From assembly GCA_946887105.1 (NCBI GenBank), contig CAMPKJ010000147.1, positions 1 to 12,317 on the forward strand: a stretch of 12,317 nt of DNA, written 5' to 3'. The notes beneath the pieces were generated by a model, which made no database searches, was not told the DNA's origin, and saw only the letters and a list, made by a program, of their open reading frames with translations. The number at the start of each line of letters is the position of its first letter. Position 1 is the first letter of the stretch. Positions 1 through 5,197 of the stretch are shown piece by piece. Position numbers and translations under genes: made by a program. This DNA is from an uncultured Acidobacteriota bacterium. GTDB lineage: Bacteria; Acidobacteriota; Thermoanaerobaculia; Gp7-AA8.

Positions 1-596
1 GCGACGAGCTCCGCCGGCGCGAGGCGCGGCAGATCGCGATCGAAGGAAGAGCCCTGCGCATTCAGGCGCGCCAGGTGCTCGCGCGCTTCATTCGCCCATG
101 GCGATGACGGGTCGGCATCGAGATAGCGCTGCCACGCCTTGCGCGCTTCGGCGCGCAGTCCCATCCGCTCGAGCACCAGCGCGCGATTGAACAGCGCCTC
201 GGCCAATCGCGGATCGAGTTGCAGTGCGCGATCGGCAGCAGCGAGCGCCTCGGGATAGAGCGACGCGCGTCCTGTCGCGAAGTACGCGGCCGACAGATCG
301 CTCCACACCATCGCGTCGTCGGATGCGATCGCGCGCAAGGTTTCGATCGACTTCGCCGCGTCATCGATCAGCAGCAGCGCGATGCCCGCCGCATGTGCGG
401 TCTGGCGCGACGGTTCGTCCGCCGAACGCTCGAGCACCTCGCCCGCCGCGCCCTGCAACCGCAGACGGCCGGGATCCGATCTCGCCGGCGCGGAGTCGCG
501 CGCGGGACCGCGATACTCGGCCCACGCGAAGCCGCCCGAGAGTCGCGGCTCGATTTCGCGCCGGTGCAGACGCTCGTCGCCGCTGCGAGAAACCAT
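1..596 (-). CDS. TPR C-terminal part of anti-sigma-like protein (partial, frame-shifted from its N-terminus)
   Basis: Reading the minus strand in the frame that passes through 359-357 gives a continuous helical-repeat protein that runs off the left edge. It begins with a segment around EPRLSGGFAWAEYRG (about 555-510), a signature I associate with anti-sigma/TPR proteins of Acidobacteriota. It continues into TPR-like helices such as ALAAADRALQLDPRLAEAL and RKAWQRYLDADPSSPWA. These repeats normally bind protein partners. The zinc-finger N-terminus at 775 lies in a different frame, so this is most likely the second half of one broken gene. The only in-frame ATG near the junction is at 596-594 and has no good ribosome site, so an independent gene is less likely. 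No membrane segment is visible, although family members usually have one between the finger and the TPR part. Coding frame is certain from the repeat pattern; function is inferred. Confidence 0.6.
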   Translation of the reverse strand, partial: MVSRSGDERLHRREIEPRLSGGFAWAEYRGPARDSAPARSDPGRLRLQGAAGEVLERSADEPSRQTAHAAGIALLLIDDAAKSIETLRAIASDDAMVWSDLSAAYFATGRASLYPEALAAADRALQLDPRLAEALFNRALVLERMGLRAEARKAWQRYLDADPSSPWANEAREHLARLNAQGSSFDRDLPRLAPAELV

Positions 597-775
597 GCCC
601 TCGAGGATGGCTGCGCGATCGCCGGCGACTCTTCGCGCAGAGCCTCCGCGGCCAGGCCTGCCGCGGCCGTGCACGACTCGCAGCGGTCGAGATGCTCCAT
701 GACCTCGCGTCTCTGCCGCGCGTCGAGCGTCCCTTCGACGAATGCGCCGAGAGTTTGTTCGTCGATGCAGCTCAT
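575..775 (-). pseudogene. zinc-finger anti-sigma factor, N-terminal part of frameshifted gene
   Basis: Starting at 775 the protein begins MSCIDEQTLGAFVEGTLDAR and then shows HLDRCESC, the H-x3-C-x2-C core of the anti-sigma zinc-finger fold that clamps ECF sigma factors in the cytoplasm. The start ATG overlaps the stop of the upstream sigma gene by 4 nt (ATGA at 772-775), the usual translational coupling of a sigma/anti-sigma pair. The frame stays plausible to about RAWFLAAAT (about 575) and then turns into arginine-rich nonsense ending at 368. The convincing continuation (LSGGF motif and TPRs) is in another frame. The switch lies somewhere between about 560 and 640. The membrane segment expected here is cut short, so a small deletion is more likely than a single-base slip. 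The alternative is a sequencing error. Family assignment is firm; whether the gene is dead is not. Confidence 0.6.
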
Positions 776-1611
776 GAGCAGTCCAGTCCTGTTTGCATAG
801 ATGACGATTTCGTGGTGGTTTCCGGCGGTTGCAGCCCGAAATCGAACTCGACGAGCTTCGAGCCGACGATGTCGTCGACGCTGCGCCGGTCGAGACCGGC
901 CGCGCGCAGAGAATGCCGCAGCTCGCGCAGGATTTTCTCCAGCCGGCGGTAGAGCGGACGCTGTGCGAGCCCGAGCGATCGCGCGATCTCGGCGAGCGTC
1001 ATGCCGGCGTGGAAGTGCAGCCGGACGATGGTCCGGTCTTCGAGCGGCAACTGCATCACCGCCTCGCGCACGGCGGTGTTGACGCGATCCGCGGTCCGCG
1101 CGACTTCCTGCTCCATCACGCGCGATTCGCTCGACGCGTTCGCGGGAAGCTCCGACTGCACATCGTCCGCGTCGACGAGACGAATGCGCGGCTGGCGGTC
1201 GCGGAGCTGATCGACGATGGCGACGAGCTGCTCGCGCGTCAGCGCAGGATCCAGATCGCGAAGAATCGGGAGCGCCTCGTCGATGGTCCGGCCGTCGCGG
1301 CGGATCAGTTGCTCCGCTTTCAGGCCGACCTCGCCCAGGTTGCGCGCCGCCGTCGATTCGTACCACCGCCCCCACGTGCGCATGCGCTCCTGCGCGAGCA
1401 GGCGCTGCACGACGATCGTGAGAAACGTCACCAGGCTGCAGCGTCCCTCGAAGCGTCGCAGCACGGCGTAGTCGTCTTCCATCAGATGCAGCCGCGCCGC
1501 CGACGCGAAGTCCTCCGCATCCGCTCCGTAAACGCGCGCGTGCTTGCAGACCCGCGCGATGGTGCGGTCGATGAGCGCAAGGTTGTCGCGGAACACGATT
1601 TCCGGGGACAT
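772..1611 (-). CDS. ECF-like RNA polymerase sigma factor
   Basis: A 279-residue sigma-70-family protein. The first third (ADAEDFASAARLHLMEDDY, then FEGRCSLVTFLTIVVQRLL) matches region 2, which binds core polymerase and the -10 element. The last part, QLPLEDRTIVRLHFHAGMTL followed by AEIARSLGLAQRPLYRRLEK, is a region 4 helix-turn-helix for the -35 element. The linker between them is about 90 residues, longer than in minimal ECF factors. I chose the ATG at 1611 (MSPEIVF) because the longer open frame to 1935 would run across the divergent P47-like gene. No strong ribosome site precedes it. The stop overlaps the anti-sigma start by 4 nt, which supports a cognate pair. Divergent placement 86 nt from the P47-like gene suggests, but does not prove, that this gene is one target. 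Target promoters cannot be read from the window. Confidence 0.85.
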   Translation of the reverse strand: MSPEIVFRDNLALIDRTIARVCKHARVYGADAEDFASAARLHLMEDDYAVLRRFEGRCSLVTFLTIVVQRLLAQERMRTWGRWYESTAARNLGEVGLKAEQLIRRDGRTIDEALPILRDLDPALTREQLVAIVDQLRDRQPRIRLVDADDVQSELPANASSESRVMEQEVARTADRVNTAVREAVMQLPLEDRTIVRLHFHAGMTLAEIARSLGLAQRPLYRRLEKILRELRHSLRAAGLDRRSVDDIVGSKLVEFDFGLQPPETTTKSSSMQTGLDCS

Positions 1612-1697
1612 GGAATGCCCGAAGGATACAGAGGAGAAAGAATCGATGGAAATCCGCGACGGCTCGTCATCTATGCCCGATGAAAGGAGAGAACAAC
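1612..1697. promoter_or_regulatory. divergent promoter region between sigma factor and P47-like gene
   Basis: These 86 nt separate two divergent starts and must hold both promoters unless they lie inside genes. The octamer ATGCCCGA occurs twice (1615-1622 and 1673-1680), 58 nt apart, which could be chance or a repeated binding site. No convincing -35/-10 pair was found for either strand. Confidence 0.35.
1684..1690 (+). promoter_or_regulatory. ribosome binding site of the P47-like gene
   Basis: AAAGGAGA lies with its AGGAG core 8 nt before the ATG at 1698. It decides the start in favour of 1698 over the in-frame ATG at 1680, which would place the Shine-Dalgarno sequence inside the coding region. 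Confidence 0.8.
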
Positions 1698-3449
1698 ATG
1701 AACACCACTTCAGCAGTGTCCACCACGTACGAGCCCGAAGACCTTCCTCCGATTTCCGTCGATTTCCTCCGCGCGCAGCCCGGCGAGGCCGCGCCCGACG
1801 CGGCCGCGTTCTTTGCCGAGATCGCGAAGCACGATCCCGAAGGCATCCCGCAGCTGCGGCTCGACGCGAGCGAAGAGCGCACGTTCTCGGGCGCGCTCGC
1901 GAAGCTGCTCGTCCACGAAAACGCACTCTTCGCATGGATGAAGAAGAGCGACGCGAATCGCCGCTTCTTCGCGAAGGATCCGGAGGCGGCGTTGCGCGCG
2001 GCCGTGCCCGATCTCGATCCGGCGCTCTTCGACGAGTTGCGCCGCTTCGCGCCGCGAACGACGGCGCGTTCAGCGCGCGGACGCTCCGAATCGCGGACGC
2101 CCATCCCGCTCTTCGCGGGACCGATCGTCACTGCCACCGAGGCCATGCCGTTTCACGTCGCCACCGCGACGCAGATGAACGGCTGGGACATGATCGTCGC
2201 CACGCGCCAGGGCATCATCAACACCGGCATCAAGAAGCTGTACGAGCCGCAGATCATCGACACGACCGTCAACGCCGGCGGCTTTCTCGGCGACGTGAAG
2301 ATCTACCTGAAGATCGGCACGCCCTCTGTCGACACGGTGCAGGGTGGCGGGCGCCTCGGCCGCGTGACGATCCCGCTCGTCGAGGGCCATCTCCAGGCCA
2401 GAGACAGGAAGATCGACTGCGGCGGCGCAACGGTCTCGATCACCAGCAATCTCATCGCCGTCGAGGCAAAGATCCAGCCGAAGTCCGGAGATGGGAAGAA
2501 TTACGACGTGTTCGTCGACGTGAAGAGCCGCGAAGCCGTCTACGACGTCAGGCTCCGCGACACGAGCGAGCCCGACGCCGAGGCGTTCATCGCCGCCGCG
2601 CTGAAGTCCTACCTGAAGACGGCCGCCGGTCACACGTACAAGCTCGCCACCGTCAACCTCGGCAAGCTCGTGCCCGACGCGGCGTCGTCGCTCATCCCGC
2701 GCGTGGCCGATTTCACGTTCGTGCACGACGCGGCGAACCCGGACGACACCACTTTCGCCGCACTGGTCCTCAACGACGAGAAGAAGAAACGCGGCGACTT
2801 CTTCTTCAACGCCTCGATGATGCCGGCCAACGCGAAAGTGTCCGCGCTGATCTCCAACGAGATCTTCATGCGCCAGCTGGTGATGCCCGCGCTGGCAGGC
2901 GCGCTGAAGGACCAGACCCGCGACGGAAAAGAGCCCACGCTCTCCGCGAAGCTGAACGGCGACGGCTCGTGGCATCTCACCAATCCCGGCCACATCGACA
3001 TCAAACACGACCGCAACCCGTGGATCGAGGCCGGAACGCTGGACTGCTTCATCGGCGACGGCCTGCTGCGGATGAACGTCGAGGTCCGCGCTCAGGTCGG
3101 CGCGATCGTCGCGAAGATCCGGGCATCCGTGGCATGGCGCATCGCCGTGAAGGTCGACGAGAACGGCAAGCAGACCATCGAGCTGGAAAAGGCCGAATAC
3201 CGCGAAGAGAAGAACGTGTCGATGGAGTGGTGGGGATGGCTCCTGGCCGCGCTCTTCAGCATCATCGGTCTCATCGTCGCGGCGATCGTGATGCTGATCG
3301 TCTATCTCAACGTGCCCTCGCTGAAGGAAAACCTCTTCATCGTTCCGATGAAGGCGGTCGAGTGGCCGGCGCAAAAGGAAATCCGGCTCGACGCGGTGAC
3401 GCTGCCGAGCCCCGTCCAGATCACCGCCACTCCGACATTCATCGTTTGA
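1698..3449 (+). CDS. P47/OrfX-like TULIP-family lipid-binding protein
   Basis: A 583-residue protein. Residues about 160-175 read QMNGWDMIVATRQGIINTGI, resembling the conserved opening of Clostridium P-47 proteins, where a Gly-Trp-Asp turn precedes a long helix. The long beta-rich part that follows (KIYLKIG, GRVTIPLVEG, ATVSITSNLIAVEAKI) suits a TULIP fold, which holds lipids in a hydrophobic groove. P47 and OrfX proteins accompany some botulinum neurotoxin and insecticidal toxin loci; most bacterial homologues have no known role. Residues about 511-540 form a hydrophobic stretch (WWGWLLAALFSIIGLIVAAI), which may be a membrane anchor or a buried helix. Residues about 75-110 (SDANRRFFAKDPEAALRAAV) form a leader-like helix resembling the repeats of the next gene. 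There is no N-terminal signal peptide. Assignment rests on remembered motif similarity, not a search; a generic TULIP protein is the main alternative. Confidence 0.6.
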   Translation: MNTTSAVSTTYEPEDLPPISVDFLRAQPGEAAPDAAAFFAEIAKHDPEGIPQLRLDASEERTFSGALAKLLVHENALFAWMKKSDANRRFFAKDPEAALRAAVPDLDPALFDELRRFAPRTTARSARGRSESRTPIPLFAGPIVTATEAMPFHVATATQMNGWDMIVATRQGIINTGIKKLYEPQIIDTTVNAGGFLGDVKIYLKIGTPSVDTVQGGGRLGRVTIPLVEGHLQARDRKIDCGGATVSITSNLIAVEAKIQPKSGDGKNYDVFVDVKSREAVYDVRLRDTSEPDAEAFIAAALKSYLKTAAGHTYKLATVNLGKLVPDAASSLIPRVADFTFVHDAANPDDTTFAALVLNDEKKKRGDFFFNASMMPANAKVSALISNEIFMRQLVMPALAGALKDQTRDGKEPTLSAKLNGDGSWHLTNPGHIDIKHDRNPWIEAGTLDCFIGDGLLRMNVEVRAQVGAIVAKIRASVAWRIAVKVDENGKQTIELEKAEYREEKNVSMEWWGWLLAALFSIIGLIVAAIVMLIVYLNVPSLKENLFIVPMKAVEWPAQKEIRLDAVTLPSPVQITATPTFIV

Positions 3450-3464
3450 TCTTCACGCATCACC

Positions 3465-3504
3465 CATCACGCGGGGCCGGCACGTGCGCCGGTCCCGCGT
3501 GATG
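3465..3504 (+). terminator. 17-bp hairpin between P47-like and NHLP-IcmD genes
   Basis: Arms 3465-3481 and 3488-3504 pair over 17 positions with one G:U wobble around the 6-nt loop ACGTGC. No T-run follows, so it is not a standard intrinsic terminator. It could attenuate, stabilise the upstream message, or mark a processing site between the two genes. Confidence 0.5.
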
Positions 3505-3511
3505 CTCATGT

Positions 3512-3517
3512 CATAAT
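3512..3517 (+). promoter_or_regulatory. possible -10 element close to the NHLP-IcmD start
   Basis: CATAAT, one mismatch from TATAAT, ends 10 nt before the ATG at 3528. If used, the transcript would start only a few bases before the start codon, consistent with the absence of a Shine-Dalgarno sequence there. No matching -35 is visible, so this is tentative. Confidence 0.25.
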
Positions 3518-3527
3518 CGCCGGCCTC

Positions 3528-4220
3528 ATGAGCACGACTGACAGCGCCACCGTGACGATGAACCAGCTCGCATCCGTCATTGGCCGGGCCGCATCCGATC
3601 CCGCGTTCCGCGAGCAACTCGTCACGTCGCCTGCCTCCACGCTGCAGAGTGCCGGCGTCGCCATCCCGTCAGGCGCCGAGGTGAAAGCCGTCGAGGAGTC
3701 GCAGGTCGCGCGTTACGCGGTGGTCCCGTCGCGGCCCTCGTGGCTGTCCGATGCGGACCTCAGCCAGCTCGTGACGCAGTCGCTGCCGCTCCCGTCATCG
3801 GTCGAGCAGAAGATCGCCGCGTACGGCCTGCTCGTCGCAAAGTCGTGGGCGGACAGCTCGGTGCGCACCGAGTTGCTCGCCAATCCGGAGGCCATGCTCA
3901 CGGCGCACGGCATCAGCGTTCCGTCCGGAGTGAGCCTGCAGGCCATTCCGGCGACGGAGACGAACCTGGTGGTGACCGTTCCGCCGTCATCGGTGACGGT
4001 CGGCGATCTGGCGTCGAGCATCGAGAGCAGTTTCAGCGCACTCACGAAACTGATCACCGCAGGCTCGTATCTGGCCGGCTACGCGTTCGCGGCGGGCGCG
4101 ATCCTGAAATTCAAACAGCACGCGGACAACCCCACGCAGATTCCGATCGGCACTCCGATCGCGCTCGTGTTCGTCGCGGCGGCCCTGCAGTTTCTTCCCT
4201 CGATCCCCGATCAGCACTAG
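3528..4220 (+). CDS. tandem NHLP-leader-like repeats fused to an IcmD/DotP-like membrane domain
   Basis: A 230-residue protein with three parts. Residues about 18-70 and 103-155 are two copies of a pattern typical of nitrile-hydratase-leader-like (NHLP) precursors: an acidic helix, then L...P...L..G...PSG, then a strand ending in VP. Examples are SPASTLQSAGVAIPSG and NPEAMLTAHGISVPSG, offset by 85 residues. Residues about 158-227 (LTKLITAGSYLAGYAFAAGA, then LKFKQHADNPTQIPIGTP, then two membrane helices) closely resemble IcmD/DotP, an inner-membrane protein of Dot/Icm type IVB secretion systems. NHLP leaders normally guide ribosomal peptides to modifying enzymes and often end in Gly-Gly for cleavage; no Gly-Gly is seen here. 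No other Dot/Icm gene is in the window, so a secretion role is not implied. It has no clear ribosome site. It lies 78 nt after the P47-like gene on the same strand and overlaps the convergent LysR gene by 4 nt. Confidence 0.7.
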   Translation: MSTTDSATVTMNQLASVIGRAASDPAFREQLVTSPASTLQSAGVAIPSGAEVKAVEESQVARYAVVPSRPSWLSDADLSQLVTQSLPLPSSVEQKIAAYGLLVAKSWADSSVRTELLANPEAMLTAHGISVPSGVSLQAIPATETNLVVTVPPSSVTVGDLASSIESSFSALTKLITAGSYLAGYAFAAGAILKFKQHADNPTQIPIGTPIALVFVAAALQFLPSIPDQH

Positions 4221-5110
4221 GCCGCCGCGCAAACCGCGCGCACGCAATCGCGCAGCCAGCGGTGTCCTGGATCGGCATCCATCCGCGGATGCCAGAGCAT
4301 CGAGACCGTGATCTCCGGTAATGCGATCGGCAGCCGGAAGCTGTGCATGCCCGCGCGGAGGTTTGCGGTGTGGAGCATGGGAACGGTGGCGATCAGGTCC
4401 GAGGCGCGCGCCAGCGCCAGTGCTGCGGCAAAGCCGCTGACGCTACTCACGATCTGGCGTTCGAGGCCGAGCGGCGCGAGCGCTTCGTCCACCAATCCCT
4501 TACCGGCATCGCTCCGTGAGACGAGGACGTGCCTCCCCGCTGCGTAACGGGCCGGTGTGATTCTGCCCTTGCTCAGCGGATGCCCGATGCGCACGGCGCC
4601 GATGAACGTGTCGCGGAACAGCGCCCGCGTACGCACCTCCGGTCCCGTCGTTTCGGTGATCACGCCCGTTTCGAGGTCGACGCTTCCTTCGCGCAGCGGC
4701 GCGCTGTCTTTGTCGAGTTTCTGCACGAAGCGAAGCCGCACGCCGGGCGCCTCCTCGCCGGCGCGGGCGACGAGCGCCGGCCCGAAGTTCTCGACGAATC
4801 CGTCGCTCGTGCGCAGCGTGAACGTGCGCACCAGTTGCCGGAGGTCGAGTTTCTCCGCCGGCCGCAGAACGGAGTGCGCGTCGTCGACGAGCTGGCGGAC
4901 CCGATCGCGGAGCTCGAGCGCCCGCGGCGTCGGCACGAGTCCGCGTCCCGCGCGCACGAGCAGCGGATCACCGGTGGTCTTCCGCAGGCGCGCCAGCGCG
5001 CGGCTCATCGCGGATGGGCTCAGGCGCAACCGCCGCGCCGCGCGCGCGACGTTGCCTTCGTCGAGCACGACATCGAGTGTGACCAGCAGGTTGAGATCGG
5101 GCCTCGTCAT
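4217..5110 (-). CDS. LysR-family transcriptional regulator
   Basis: A 297-residue LysR-type protein. Residues 1-60 hold the winged helix-turn-helix: DLNLLVTLDVVLDEGNVARA, then RRLRLSPSAMSRALARLRK, then DPLLVRAGRGLVPT. The rest is the two-lobed substrate-binding domain that senses a small molecule. I chose the ATG at 5110 (MTRPDLN), because LysR proteins usually start just before this helix; an in-frame start at 5152 would add 14 unrelated residues. Its stop shares the bases CTAG with the stop of the convergent NHLP-IcmD gene. The gene is divergent from the MFS-porin gene, with 87 nt between starts, the classic arrangement for a LysR regulator and its target. A TGCAC-N7-GTGCA inverted repeat lies in that gap. 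The inducer cannot be told from the sequence. Confidence 0.92.
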   Translation of the reverse strand: MTRPDLNLLVTLDVVLDEGNVARAARRLRLSPSAMSRALARLRKTTGDPLLVRAGRGLVPTPRALELRDRVRQLVDDAHSVLRPAEKLDLRQLVRTFTLRTSDGFVENFGPALVARAGEEAPGVRLRFVQKLDKDSAPLREGSVDLETGVITETTGPEVRTRALFRDTFIGAVRIGHPLSKGRITPARYAAGRHVLVSRSDAGKGLVDEALAPLGLERQIVSSVSGFAAALALARASDLIATVPMLHTANLRAGMHSFRLPIALPEITVSMLWHPRMDADPGHRWLRDCVRAVCAAA

Positions 5111-5134
5111 GCCGCCATGATAGATGGCGCCGCG

Positions 5135-5151
5135 TGCACGAATGAAGTGCA
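5135..5151. promoter_or_regulatory. putative LysR operator (TGCAC-N7-GTGCA)
   Basis: A perfect 5-bp inverted repeat with a 7-bp spacer lies between the divergent LysR and MFS starts. LysR regulators bind interrupted dyads in such gaps, commonly T-N11-A within a partial inverted repeat. Position and symmetry fit; binding is inferred. Confidence 0.45.
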
Positions 5152-5197
5152 AATGGTGCGTCTTCCGCCATGCGCCGCAACGCCCTATGTTCCTGAC

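Noticed and set aside
1648..1668. ECF-type promoter (GGAAAT ... CGTC) before the P47-like gene
   Set aside because: The spacing is 11 nt, too short for the usual 15-18 nt of ECF promoters.
2070..3374. 434-residue minus-strand open frame opposite the P47-like gene
   Set aside because: Composition rich in Asp, His and Arg and antisense to a convincing gene; no domain or ribosome site.
1544..3502. Long plus-strand open frame over the P47-like gene
   Set aside because: Arginine-rich translation with no recognisable domain; the overlapping frame at 1698-3449 has a good ribosome site and family motifs. High GC makes such shadows common.
3528..4220. Complete type IVB (Dot/Icm) secretion locus
   Set aside because: Only an IcmD-like domain is present; no ATPase, coupling protein or other Dot/Icm component is in the window.
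3528..4220. Ordinary RiPP precursor with a Gly-Gly cleaved core peptide
   Set aside because: There is no Gly-Gly after either repeat, and the C-terminus is a conserved membrane domain rather than a short variable core.
4529..5197. N-terminal extension of the MFS frame upstream of ATG 5198
   Set aside because: It runs antisense through the LysR gene and lacks membrane character; the MFS fold begins at 5198.
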